In this document: piece by piece, positions 15,698-23,374 of the stretch
Layout: the number at the start of each line of letters is the position of its first letter
Position numbering within the stretch: the first letter of the stretch is position 1
From: CAZOKO01 sp964580455
GTDB taxonomy: Bacteria; Desulfobacterota; WTBG01
Assembly (NCBI GenBank): GCA_964580455.1
Contig: CAZOKO010000035.1
Span: forward strand, 1 to 23,431
Length of the DNA: 23,431 nucleotides
Direction of reading: 5' to 3'
Made by a program: the position numbers and the translations under genes
The notes under the pieces: generated by a model
What the model was told of the DNA's origin: nothing
The model's input: only the letters and a program-made list of their open reading frames with translations
The model's database searches: none

Positions 15698-16132
15698 GTG
15701 AAAAAGATTCTGGTAATTCATGGCCCCAATCTTAATCTTCTTGGTAAAAGAGAAACTGATATTTATGGGCAAGTTACTATGGAGGAGATTAATAAGCAGA
15801 TTAGTAAGCTGGCAAGTGAACTTGGTGTGTCAGTAGATTTTTTTCAGTCAAATTCTGAAGGAGAACTGGTGAGCGAGATACAAAAGGCGATGGGTAATTA
15901 TGAAGCCCTGGTTATAAATCCGGGTGCTTATACTCATACGAGTATAGCCTTAAGGGATGCAATAGCAGGAGTAGAAATTCCTACAGTCGAAGTTCATCTA
16001 TCGAATATTTATCAGAGGGAAGAATTTCGGAAAAAATCTATGCTGGCTGATGTTGCAGTAGGGCAGATTACAGGATTTAAGATTGACAGCTATTTACTGG
16101 GGCTAAGAGCAGCAGCGAATCTTATTACATGA
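15698..16132 (+). CDS. aroQ: 3-Dehydroquinate dehydratase, type II
   Basis: 144 residues, the normal type II size. It catalyses trans-dehydration of 3-dehydroquinate to 3-dehydroshikimate in the shikimate pathway, as a cytosolic dodecamer. Visible family residues are HGPNLNLLGKRE (8-19) with the catalytic-loop Arg, Tyr23 in DIYG, the INPGAYTHTS motif (73-82), and VEVHLSN (97-103) with the catalytic His near 100. Start GTG 15698 was chosen because it begins exactly at MKKILVIHGP and has GAGGAGA at good spacing. An upstream ATG at 15659 would add 13 residues with no Shine-Dalgarno. It stands alone between pil and der, convergent with der. Confidence 0.95.
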   Translation: MKKILVIHGPNLNLLGKRETDIYGQVTMEEINKQISKLASELGVSVDFFQSNSEGELVSEIQKAMGNYEALVINPGAYTHTSIALRDAIAGVEIPTVEVHLSNIYQREEFRKKSMLADVAVGQITGFKIDSYLLGLRAAANLIT

Positions 16133-16135
16133 TGC

Positions 16136-16217
16136 ATGGTTCAAGATGCAAGATTCAGGATATTATATAAGATATGAAGAAGCTATCGTGCATCATGAAT
16201 CCTGCATCCTGAATCAT
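16136..16217. repeat. 26-bp imperfect inverted repeat between convergent aroQ and der
   Basis: The left arm at 16136-16161 and right arm at 16192-16217 match as inverted repeats at 22 of 26 positions, with a 30-base AT-rich loop. The arms are built from the words GATGCA and GATTCA in near-tandem order. The right arm is followed by seven Ts on the plus strand (16220-16226). It may serve as terminator for aroQ and, in reverse, for der. The degenerate GATTCAGGATGCA composition also looks like a dispersed repeat unit. Confidence 0.7.
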
Positions 16218-16228
16218 GATTTTTTTCT

Positions 16229-17536
16229 CTACCTTTGTCTGAAAGAAAGACGGATAGGAGTTCCCTCAAAATCAAAATGTTCTCTGATCTGATTTGCGAG
16301 GAATCTTTGATAAGAAAAGTGAACTGCTTTAGGGTAGTTGGTGAAAATGACAAAATGGGGTGGAGCCACACCTGTTTGTGTTGAATAGTAAAACTTGAGA
16401 GTTCTATTTTTAACAAAAGGAGGCGGATGGTGCTGAGTTGCCTGGTATAGGATTTTATTCAACTGGTGGGTTTGTATTCTCCTTAGAGAGTTTTCATAGA
16501 TTCCGGGAACGAGATTGAAAATATTGAATACTCTTTGCCCGGTCAGAGCTGATATGAAAATGACAGGCGCAAATTCAAGGAACTTTAAATCATACCTGAT
16601 TCTTTCCAGATAACTGTTGTACGTTGTGTTATCTTTAGAGATGGTGTCCCATTTATTAACAACAATAATACATGCCCTGCCTTTTTCATAAATAAAATTT
16701 ACGATTTTGGTGTCCTGTTGTGTTACCCCCTCAAGAGCATCGATGAGCAGGATGGCAATATTACATCGGTCAAGGCTTTTCAGTGCTTTTACTATGCAAT
16801 ACTTTTCAAGTCTTAAACTTATTTTGCTTTTACGTCTGATGCCCGCCGTATCAATCAGGAGATAATTTTGATCATTTAATGTAAAGTTTGTATCAATTGA
16901 ATCTCTGGTTGTTCCGGGTGATTCATCTGTCAAAAGGCGTTTATTCCCTAATATTTTATTGATGAGAGATGATTTTCCAACATTGGGTCTTCCTACAATG
17001 GCGATTTTTACATGCGAATTCTTTGTGTCTTCCTGTATCGAATCAGAGAAATTAGAAGTTAGTTCATCCATTAATTCAGTGATGCCAAGCTTATGCTTGG
17101 CAGAGATTGGGAAAAACCGATCAACTCCCAACTGGTAAAAATCAACAATGCTCTCATTTTGCTTGGGGCCATCAATCTTATTAATTACATAAAAGATTGT
17201 TTTTTTTGTAGATTGGAGCATTCTGACTATCTCACTGTCTGAAGGGTTAAGACCTGCTCTACCATCTGCAAGGAAAATGATAGTGTCAGCCTCTTCTATA
17301 GCCAGCTGTGTTTGTTCTCTTATCTGAGTTAAAAGATTATCAGGAGACAATGGTTCAAATCCACCTGTATCAATAAGGATAAAGTCCTTTCCCTCCCAAT
17401 TTACTACCGCATAATTTCTATCGCGCGTTAAACCAGGAAGATCATCGATAACAGCCTTTTTTCTTCCAACAATCCTGTTAAATAATGTAGATTTACCTAC
17501 ATTAGCTCTTCCAATAATGGCAACCACAGGTTTCAT
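16229..17536 (-). CDS. der: Ribosome-assembly GTPase Der (EngA)
   Basis: 435 residues, normal length. It has two tandem G domains and a C-terminal KH-like domain. Domain 1: P-loop GRANVGKST (8-16), DTGGF, and NKIDGPK. Domain 2: GRPNVGKSS near 181-190, DTAGIRRKSK, NKWD. The C-terminus (about 350-435) has the HHPPPFVKNRTLKFYYSTQTGVAPPHFVIFTN region that contacts rRNA. Der acts in 50S subunit maturation. The first P-loop has Ala where Pro is more common, which is tolerated in the family. It lies 30 bp downstream of rnc on the same strand, forming a small RNA/ribosome operon. Confidence 0.97.
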   Translation of the reverse strand: MKPVVAIIGRANVGKSTLFNRIVGRKKAVIDDLPGLTRDRNYAVVNWEGKDFILIDTGGFEPLSPDNLLTQIREQTQLAIEEADTIIFLADGRAGLNPSDSEIVRMLQSTKKTIFYVINKIDGPKQNESIVDFYQLGVDRFFPISAKHKLGITELMDELTSNFSDSIQEDTKNSHVKIAIVGRPNVGKSSLINKILGNKRLLTDESPGTTRDSIDTNFTLNDQNYLLIDTAGIRRKSKISLRLEKYCIVKALKSLDRCNIAILLIDALEGVTQQDTKIVNFIYEKGRACIIVVNKWDTISKDNTTYNSYLERIRYDLKFLEFAPVIFISALTGQRVFNIFNLVPGIYENSLRRIQTHQLNKILYQATQHHPPPFVKNRTLKFYYSTQTGVAPPHFVIFTNYPKAVHFSYQRFLANQIREHFDFEGTPIRLSFRQR

Positions 17537-17566
17537 TTTCTAATCTAATTAATTATAAAGTTTTAC

Positions 17567-18283
17567 TTAATCATCGGTTTCTGAAAGTTTCTGCAAAGCC
17601 TCTTTCGCGGCCTTTTGAGATGCATCCTTTTTGCTTTTTCCTGAGCCCTTGCCCAAAACCTTGTTGTTTAAGGTGATATTAACTACAAACGTTTTATTGT
17701 GGTCCGGCCCTGATTTTTTAACTAATATGTATTTAGGGATAACTTTGAAGATGCTTTGAGTATATTCCTGCAGTTCTGATTTAAAGTCCTTAAAATGCAA
17801 ACTCCCCTTGTTTGCTGATGAAAGTATATCTTTGAAGTGCTTTTTAATTGCCTTGAAAACACGCTTGTATCCACCATCAAGATAAATAGCAGCGATGAGT
17901 GCTTCATAAGTGTCAGCAAGTATTGAGTTTTTGTTTCTCCCGTCTGTAGCATCTTCCCCTTTACTTAAGAGTAAAAAACCTCCCAGATTTAATTTGCGGG
18001 CAAGATCAGCAAATCTTTTCTCGTTAACTATGGCGGATCTTAATTTAGTTAAATATCCTTCATCATGGTGTGGAAAATCATCCATTAATAAATGACCGAT
18101 AACAAGATCAATAACAGCATCTCCTAAAAATTCGAGACGTTCGTTATCACTGCATTCAAGCTCCTGATTTTCATTTGCGTAAGACTTGTGTGTGAATGCT
18201 TGATTTAAAAGAGATAGTTTCTTAAAACTGTAAGAGATATTTTTCTGTAATCGCTTAAGTTGTTGTTTTCTATCTTTATTCAT
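17567..18283 (-). CDS. rnc: Ribonuclease III
   Basis: 238 residues from ATG 18283. It cleaves double-stranded RNA in rRNA maturation and mRNA turnover. The catalytic signature NERLEFLGDAV (47-57) supplies E48, E51 and D55, and DTYEALIAAIYLDGGY carries the second acidic pair. A dsRNA-binding domain fills about 163-236, ending in the KKDASQKAAKEAL helix. ATG 18283 is preferred over a GTG two codons upstream because GAGGGG then sits 5 bases ahead. der follows on the same strand. Its long leader contains a hairpin, relevant because rnc is self-cleaved in E. coli. Confidence 0.96.
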   Translation of the reverse strand: MNKDRKQQLKRLQKNISYSFKKLSLLNQAFTHKSYANENQELECSDNERLEFLGDAVIDLVIGHLLMDDFPHHDEGYLTKLRSAIVNEKRFADLARKLNLGGFLLLSKGEDATDGRNKNSILADTYEALIAAIYLDGGYKRVFKAIKKHFKDILSSANKGSLHFKDFKSELQEYTQSIFKVIPKYILVKKSGPDHNKTFVVNITLNNKVLGKGSGKSKKDASQKAAKEALQKLSETDD

Positions 18284-18621
18284 TGCCACCCCTCTGAACT
18301 TAATATGACTTATAAAATAAAACGTGATGTTAATTGTTGAATTCTCATCACTTTAAACCCGTAACAAGTAAGTAGAAGCTTTAAATCTATGCTCCTTACT
18401 TCTTCTGATATTTCAAATAGTTGAATAGTTATTGTGATTTACTATAGTAAAAATCAGGAAACCAGTCAAATGATATTTGAAAAGGGTTTAAAAAGTGATT
18501 GGTTGTGAGATGAAGAGATATATTATATGGATTAGGTGGAATAAAAAATAATTCGCAAAAAGTAATTGACAAATTTAAAATATTATAATACTCTTAGATG
18601 ATTATTAATTGTGAGGTGTTT
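18284..18621. promoter_or_regulatory. Divergent region between rnc and rplM, with a leader hairpin
   Basis: 338 bp without a gene, holding promoters for both directions. AAGTAAG (18366-18372) and CTTACTT (18395-18401) form a 7-bp stem, with AGC/GCT pairing inside across an asymmetric internal loop. It lies about 83 nt upstream of the rnc start and could be in its leader. TCAAAT-GAT-ATTTGA (18466-18480) is a perfect 15-base dyad mid-region and a possible operator. A related TGATATTT word recurs at 18406. No RNA family was recognised. Confidence 0.4.
18566..18594 (+). promoter_or_regulatory. Candidate rplM-rpsI promoter
   Basis: A perfect TTGACA stands at 18566-18571. A perfect TATAAT at 18584-18589 is only 12 bp away, too close for a normal pair. 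TACTCT at 18589-18594 has the correct 17-bp spacing but a poor match. One of these probably drives rplM, giving a leader of some 20-30 bases. Confidence 0.4.
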
Positions 18622-19050
18622 ATGGGTACTTATAATGCAAAAAAGAATGAGGTTGAAAGATCCTGGTATATCGTTGATGTCAATAATAAAGTACTGGGTA
18701 AGGTGGCTAGCAAGATAGCTACAGTACTTAGAGGGAAGCACAAGCCGGTCTTTACTCGTCATGTAGATACAGGTGATTTTGTAGTAGTTATCAATGCTGG
18801 AAAAGTACATTTCACGGGTAATAAACTGGAAAACAAGCAATATTATCGGCACAGTGGTTACCCTGGTGGCCTTAAGGTTGCAAATGCCAGTGAAATGTTA
18901 GAGAAAAAACCTGAAAATATTATTAGATATGCTGTGAAAGGAATGCTGCCAAAAAATAGACTTGGCAGGCAGCAGTTTAAAAAGCTGAAGGTTTACTCTG
19001 GCACTGATCATCCACATAAAGCACAAATGCCAAAAGAGCTAAAAGTTTAA
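18622..19050 (+). CDS. rplM: 50S ribosomal protein L13
   Basis: 142 residues, exactly the common L13 length. It is an early-assembling large-subunit protein. Family features are RSWYIVDVNNKVLGKVASKIA, LRGKHKPVFTRHVDTGDFVVVINA, the YYRHSGYPGG motif, and GMLPKNRLGRQQFKKLKVY near the end. ATG 18622 is chosen over an upstream in-frame ATG (18598) because GAGGTG precedes it and the protein then starts at the normal place. rpsI follows, but after an unusually long 169-bp gap. Confidence 0.97.
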   Translation: MGTYNAKKNEVERSWYIVDVNNKVLGKVASKIATVLRGKHKPVFTRHVDTGDFVVVINAGKVHFTGNKLENKQYYRHSGYPGGLKVANASEMLEKKPENIIRYAVKGMLPKNRLGRQQFKKLKVYSGTDHPHKAQMPKELKV

Positions 19051-19055
19051 TTTTT

Positions 19056-19186
19056 CAACGCAGATTTACCCCGTTAGATATTTATTTATGTAGCAAGTAG
19101 ATTTTACTATAAGTTAACCCTAGTCGATAGATTGCCTGCTTCTCAAGGTTCACTATCTAATGGGGGTACCGCTAAGACCACAGAGG
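19056..19186. repeat. Inverted-repeat element inside the rplM-rpsI gap
   Basis: ACCCCGTTAGATA (19068-19080) is an inverted match of TATCTAATGGGGGT (19154-19167), with one mismatch and one extra base, bounding a 100-base element. The left side carries CAACGCAGAT (19056-19065), the exact reverse complement of 22324-22333. The right side carries ACCACAGAGG (19177-19186). So three repeat-type words sit in 130 bp within a gap that is normally short. It resembles an inserted non-coding repeat rather than a leader. Confidence 0.6.
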
Positions 19187-19219
19187 TGAATAAAAAATAC
19201 AATTAAAGGTGTGTATATT

Positions 19220-19612
19220 ATGGAAAATAATGTATTCAGCGCAACTGGGAAAAGGAAAGCTGCTATTGCAAGAGTCAGGCTAATGCCTGGTGAAGGAAAG
19301 TTTGAAATAAATAAAAGAACGCTTGATAATTATTTTGGAAGAGAAACATCCAAGATGATTATCAGGCAACCCTTTGAATTGACTGAGACCACAGGGAAAT
19401 ATGACATTTTAATAAATGTAAAAGGTGGTGGTATCAGTAGTCAGGCAGGAGCGATTAGACATGGTATTTCGAAAGCACTTCTTGAGGTAAACTCTGATTT
19501 TAGAGACGTCTTGAAAAAAGCCGGTTTAATAACACGTGATTCCAGAATAAAAGAACGCAAAAAGTACGGTCAAAGAAAGGCAAGAGCTAAGTTTCAATTT
19601 TCTAAGAGATAA
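19220..19612 (+). CDS. rpsI: 30S ribosomal protein S9
   Basis: 130 residues, the normal length. It starts with FSATGKRKAAIARVRL and ends in the basic tail KERKKYGQRKARAKFQFSKR. The terminal SKR contacts P-site tRNA in the small subunit. GGGISSQAGAIRHGISKALL is the family core motif. ATG 19220 is chosen over GTG 19211 because AAAGGTG lies at good distance and the protein length is then canonical. It is followed directly by a strong terminator. Confidence 0.97.
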   Translation: MENNVFSATGKRKAAIARVRLMPGEGKFEINKRTLDNYFGRETSKMIIRQPFELTETTGKYDILINVKGGGISSQAGAIRHGISKALLEVNSDFRDVLKKAGLITRDSRIKERKKYGQRKARAKFQFSKR

Positions 19613-19634
19613 AAGGTCTTTTAAAATTTCCTTT

Positions 19635-19662
19635 AAAGGAGACCTTTGGTCTCCTTTTTTTT
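19635..19662 (+). terminator. Rho-independent terminator after rpsI
   Basis: AAAGGAGACC (19635-19644) and GGTCTCCTTT (19648-19657) form a perfect 10-bp stem with a TTT loop, running into a further five Ts. It should separate argC (GTG 19689) from the ribosomal genes unless read-through occurs. Confidence 0.93.
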
Positions 19663-19688
19663 AATCGTTTTGTAAACAAAGGATAACA

Positions 19689-20726
19689 GTGATAAAAGTT
19701 GCTATTATAGGAGCAAGTGGATATACGGGTTTAGAATTGATGAGATTGTTATCTCAGCATCCCCACGTGGAGCTTGTTGCAGTAACTTCAGAGAAATTTT
19801 CTGAAAGGAAGGTTGACGAGGTATTCCCTTATCTTCTCAACAAAATAGAACTAGCTTTTCATTCTCTCTCTGAACAAAAAGGTATAAGTGAAGCTGACTT
19901 TGTTTTTGTTGCTTTACCACACAGGGAAGCTATGGGTATCGTTCCTCAATTGATAAAACAGGGGAAGAAGGTAGTGGATTTGAGTGCTGATTTTCGTTTT
20001 AGAGAATCTGCTGTTTATGAAAAATGGTATCAAACACATACCGCTCCTGAATTGCTGAAAGACGCCATATATGGTTTGCCTGAACTTTATCGGGAGAAGA
20101 TAAAGAATGCCCAGTTAATTGCAAATCCCGGGTGTTACCCGACAGCTGTGCTGTTGTCATTAGCTCCCGTTGTGAAAAAGGAGGTTATTGATTTAAATAC
20201 TGTAATAGTCGATGCAAAATCTGGTGTCAGTGGAGCGGGAAGAAGTGTAGTGCTTTCTTCTCTTTTTGCTGAAGTTAATGAAGGAGTGAAGGCCTATAAA
20301 ATAGCTCAGCACCGGCATTCTCCAGAAATGGAGCAAGAACTGAGTTTGATTGCTCAAAAGAATGTTAATATTTCTTTTAGCCCTCACCTCATTCCCATGA
20401 GTCGAGGAATCCTGGCTACAATCTATGCAACGCTGTCAGTAAAGATGTCAGAAAAGGAGATTTTTGATTTTTATAAGACCTTTTATCAGAATGATGTATT
20501 TGTAAGGATTTGTCCTTTGGCAACCTTTCCAACTACAAATCAGGTAAAAGGTTCCAATTACTGTGATATCAGTATCACCATTGATTTCAAAACAAATCGG
20601 CTTATTATCGTTTCCGTTATTGATAATTTGCTTAAAGGTGGTTCAGGACAGGCAGTTCAGAACATGAATATCATGGCAGGTTTTAAAGAAGATTCAGGTA
20701 TTGACCAGCCCACGCTTTTCCCTTGA
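19689..20726 (+). CDS. argC: N-acetyl-gamma-glutamyl-phosphate reductase
   Basis: 345 residues. It catalyses the NADPH-dependent reduction of N-acetylglutamyl-phosphate, the third step of arginine biosynthesis, in the cytosol. The Rossmann motif GASGYTG is at 8-14. The catalytic Cys149 lies in ANPGCYPTA, and the HRHSPEMEQE motif (208-217) supplies the general base His. LLKGGSGQAVQNMNIM closes the protein as in the family. Start is GTG 19689 with AAAGGA a few bases upstream. It lies 76 bp after rpsI, behind a terminator. The rplM-rpsI-argC order is known from Geobacter. Confidence 0.96.
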   Translation: MIKVAIIGASGYTGLELMRLLSQHPHVELVAVTSEKFSERKVDEVFPYLLNKIELAFHSLSEQKGISEADFVFVALPHREAMGIVPQLIKQGKKVVDLSADFRFRESAVYEKWYQTHTAPELLKDAIYGLPELYREKIKNAQLIANPGCYPTAVLLSLAPVVKKEVIDLNTVIVDAKSGVSGAGRSVVLSSLFAEVNEGVKAYKIAQHRHSPEMEQELSLIAQKNVNISFSPHLIPMSRGILATIYATLSVKMSEKEIFDFYKTFYQNDVFVRICPLATFPTTNQVKGSNYCDISITIDFKTNRLIIVSVIDNLLKGGSGQAVQNMNIMAGFKEDSGIDQPTLFP

Positions 20727-20780
20727 GTATTTTCAATACTTTACCACAAAGAATATGTAACCACGAAGATTAGTGGTTGC
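20726..20780. terminator. Small hairpins between convergent argC and nucleotidyltransferase genes
   Basis: AGTATT-TTC-AATACT (20726-20740) and AACCAC-8-GTGGTT (20759-20764 with 20773-20778) are two short stems in the 57-bp convergent gap. Neither has a long T-run, so terminator function is uncertain. The second is built from the ACCACGAAG repeat word. Confidence 0.35.
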
Positions 20781-20783
20781 GAA

Positions 20784-22220
20784 TTATTTAACAGAGACAA
20801 TAAGTTTAATTGCTTCCTTCTTAGTAGATATACTGCCTTCCCTTTCTGCATTTTCAATCAGAGACAGTAATTCCCCAACTTTTTCCCCCGGTTTTAAGTG
20901 CAAAACTTCCATGATTTCATTTCCGTTGAGCAGTGGTTTTAACATGCTTTTAGGGTATTCTTGGAAATAGTAATCTATTAAATCATTAACAAGATTAAAG
21001 ATGGGAATTTCATTTTTTCCATCTAGCGATGATTTTCGAGTTGCCATAAAATCAGCAAGAGAGACTATAAGTGTATCTAAAAAAACATCCTTGGCATCTT
21101 TTAAAAAGCGATACTTTGCACGATCAGTTATTCTTTTCAAGTGGTAAAGGTTAAAGAGTCGCATATGATGTCTGGTTGCAGTGCTGATAATACGACTTGT
21201 TTTTCTTCCCAGCTTAAACCGTTTAGAAATTCTCTGATTAATTTTAGCTCCAATGCGGTCGTGATGGTAGAAATGTATCTGATTCCCTCTATTATTTTTA
21301 GTTAATGGTTTTCCTGTATCGTGTAAGAACCCCGTGAATATGAGAATTTGATTTCTTTTGATTTCACTTTCAAGTTTCTCACTGAAATAAATTGTAAGTG
21401 ATTCCTCATATTTGGGAAAGTAGTATTTGATATTTTGCAAAATCGCTTCTGTAAAGTGAGCAGTTTTAAGTGAGTGTTCCCATAAATCATAATCATGGTA
21501 TTCCCCCTGTTCTATGCCCCTAAAACTTTCAATTTCCGGTATCAGTAAAGGCAAAAGCCCCAGTCGATCGAGTTCTAACATTGATTGATTGACGTCAGGC
21601 AAATTCAGGATTTTAAAGAATTCACTTCTTATCCTCTCCCAGGGGCACTTTAGTAAATATTCTTTTGTTTTTTTAATAAGATTAAGTGTCTGAGATTCTA
21701 AGGTAAAGTTGAAATGTCTGGAGAATCTTACAGCACGAAGTATCCTCACTGGATCGTGACTGAAAGAGGTAGAAGATGAGATTCGAACCTTCTTTTTTTT
21801 TAAATCTTCAATCCCATTGGTAGGATCAATAAGATTAAGTTTTTTTCTCTCAAAGATATCATTTAAATTAAGAGCGATAGAATTTATGGCAAAATCTCTG
21901 TTAAGTAAATCACGGTTTAAATCTCCATTTAAAATTGGAGAAAAATCCATGGTGTAATCTTCACCCTGATGGTTAATGATAACTCTATAGTTCCCTCTTC
22001 TTTTATCGAGACAAAAAAAGCTTCCCTGAAAAGATTGTGAGAAATCTAAGGCTATGGAGCTTACATTACTTCCAACCAGAAAATCTATGTCTTTGCTGAT
22101 AGAACCAACAAGGTATAAATCTCTTATTACCCCACCCACCAGAAATAATTCCTGATTATATTTTTTAGAGATTTCAAAAGCCGTTTTTATAAAAAGTGAA
22201 TGTAAAAGCTTGTCGAGCAT
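20784..22220 (-). CDS. CCA-adding/poly(A) polymerase family nucleotidyltransferase with HD domain
   Basis: 478 residues from ATG 22220. It transfers nucleotides to RNA 3' ends, either CCA repair of tRNA or polyadenylation; sequence alone does not separate these or a split CC-/A-adding role. The head domain has LVGGVIRDLYL (about 27-37), the metal-binding DID (44-46), RRGNYRVI and RDFAINSIALN. DPVRILRAVRFSRHF marks the neck. RLGLLPLLIPEI and the HD motif FTGFLHDTGKPLT follow in the C-terminal half, so a phosphohydrolase-like HD domain is present. An in-frame TTG at 22241 would add seven residues without a Shine-Dalgarno. The gene is convergent with argC. Confidence 0.9.
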   Translation of the reverse strand: MLDKLLHSLFIKTAFEISKKYNQELFLVGGVIRDLYLVGSISKDIDFLVGSNVSSIALDFSQSFQGSFFCLDKRRGNYRVIINHQGEDYTMDFSPILNGDLNRDLLNRDFAINSIALNLNDIFERKKLNLIDPTNGIEDLKKKKVRISSSTSFSHDPVRILRAVRFSRHFNFTLESQTLNLIKKTKEYLLKCPWERIRSEFFKILNLPDVNQSMLELDRLGLLPLLIPEIESFRGIEQGEYHDYDLWEHSLKTAHFTEAILQNIKYYFPKYEESLTIYFSEKLESEIKRNQILIFTGFLHDTGKPLTKNNRGNQIHFYHHDRIGAKINQRISKRFKLGRKTSRIISTATRHHMRLFNLYHLKRITDRAKYRFLKDAKDVFLDTLIVSLADFMATRKSSLDGKNEIPIFNLVNDLIDYYFQEYPKSMLKPLLNGNEIMEVLHLKPGEKVGELLSLIENAEREGSISTKKEAIKLIVSVK

Positions 22221-22292
22221 AATGTCTCGGAAATTGTTCAACTTGTGAAGTTAAGAAGTGTTATATGGAAGTTGTTAATCTTGCCAATTTTG

Positions 22293-22343
22293 TGGAATAG
22301 TAGAGTAATGGAATAGTGGAAATATCTGCGTTGATCTGCGTCC
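22293..22343. repeat. Cluster of short degenerate repeats
   Basis: TGGAATAGT occurs twice (22293-22301, 22309-22317). CTGCGT occurs twice inside CTGCGTTGATCTGCGTCC (22326-22343), and its ATCTGCGTTG word is the reverse complement of 19056-19065. This fills most of the 127-bp gap between the nucleotidyltransferase start and the amrS stop. No promoter for the nucleotidyltransferase is obvious. Confidence 0.5.
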
Positions 22344-22347
22344 TATT

Positions 22348-23358
22348 TTACAACCCCACTCCATCAATTAATGCCTGACAATTAGGACATTTGCTGTCTT
22401 TTATCCTGTTTTCGATTATATTAAAGCCAAGTCGCTGTATTAAGAGGTTGTTGCAGTTATAACAAAAGGTATTTTCACTCCCCTCGCCAGGTACATTACC
22501 TTCATAAACATATCGCAAGCCCTCGCTCAAACCAATCTCTCTGGCTTTTCTTAAAGTTTTAATGGGGGTACGCGGTTTATCCGTAAGTCGATAAGTAGGA
22601 TAATATGCAGTGATATGCCAGGGGATGCGTTCATCCAGATTTTTTATAAACCTTGCAATATCACGAAGTTCATGATCAGAATCATTATGTGAAGGAATGA
22701 TTAAGGTGGTAATTTCTATCCAAATCCCCAGTTGATGGTAAAGTGTTATAGAATCTAAAACGGGCTGTAATTTAGCACCACAAACATTGCTGTAGAATTC
22801 ATCGGAAAAACTTTTTAGATCTATGTTAGCCCCATCAAGATAAGGCTGGATGGTCTTTAACGCTTCTGAAGTGATATATCCATTGGTGACAAAATTATTG
22901 TATATCCCTTCATCCTTTGCCATTTTTGCCGTTTCATAGGCGTATTCAAAGTAGATGGTGGGTTCAGTGTAGGTATATGATATGCTTCTGCATTCATACT
23001 CTTTGGCAAGTGATACAATCCTTGAGGGATGAAGATCATTTCCTGCAATATATTTCTCGTCTCTGGGCAATTGAGAAATACTGGAATTCTGGCAGTGAAG
23101 GCATTTGAAATTGCATCCAACAGTGGACATGGAGAATGAGCGCGACCCGGGGAAAAAGTGGAATAATGGTTTTTTCTCGATAGGGTCAACATTCTCACTA
23201 ATAGATTTCCCGTAAACCAGGCTGTAGAGAATGCCTTCCCTATTTTCTCTCACTCTACAAATTCCTTTTTTACCTTCCTTGATAATACAGCGGTGATGAC
23301 AAAGGAAGCAACTGACCTCCTGATTTTCACCTTTCTGGCAAAACATGGCTTCTTTCAT
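22348..23358 (-). CDS. amrS: AmmeMemoRadiSam system radical SAM enzyme (AmrS-like)
   Basis: 336 residues. The radical SAM [4Fe-4S] motif is C82-x3-C86-x2-C89 (CNFKCLHC). An N-terminal cysteine/histidine set (C17, C20, C24, C34) and a C-terminal pair of CxxC motifs (CYNCNN, CPNCQA) suggest bound metal. KKPLFHFFPGSRSFSMSTVGCNFKC, SYTYTEPTIYFEY and the PWHITAYYPTY stretch are typical of this family, related to pyruvate-formate lyase activators. AmrS is named for its association with AMMECR1 and Memo proteins, neither of which lies inside this window; they could be beyond the right edge. The substrate is unknown. The start is ATG 23358 behind AAGGAG. Confidence 0.92.
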   Translation of the reverse strand: MKEAMFCQKGENQEVSCFLCHHRCIIKEGKKGICRVRENREGILYSLVYGKSISENVDPIEKKPLFHFFPGSRSFSMSTVGCNFKCLHCQNSSISQLPRDEKYIAGNDLHPSRIVSLAKEYECRSISYTYTEPTIYFEYAYETAKMAKDEGIYNNFVTNGYITSEALKTIQPYLDGANIDLKSFSDEFYSNVCGAKLQPVLDSITLYHQLGIWIEITTLIIPSHNDSDHELRDIARFIKNLDERIPWHITAYYPTYRLTDKPRTPIKTLRKAREIGLSEGLRYVYEGNVPGEGSENTFCYNCNNLLIQRLGFNIIENRIKDSKCPNCQALIDGVGL

Positions 23359-23374
23359 TTAACTTCTCCTTGCG

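Noticed and set aside
18566..18589. TTGACA plus TATAAT as a perfect rplM promoter
   Set aside because: Both hexamers are perfect but are only 12 bp apart. They were kept as a tentative region, not as a confident pair.
18598..18621. Upstream ATG as the rplM start
   Set aside because: It adds eight residues not typical of L13 and lacks a Shine-Dalgarno. ATG 18622 has GAGGTG and gives the canonical 142 residues.
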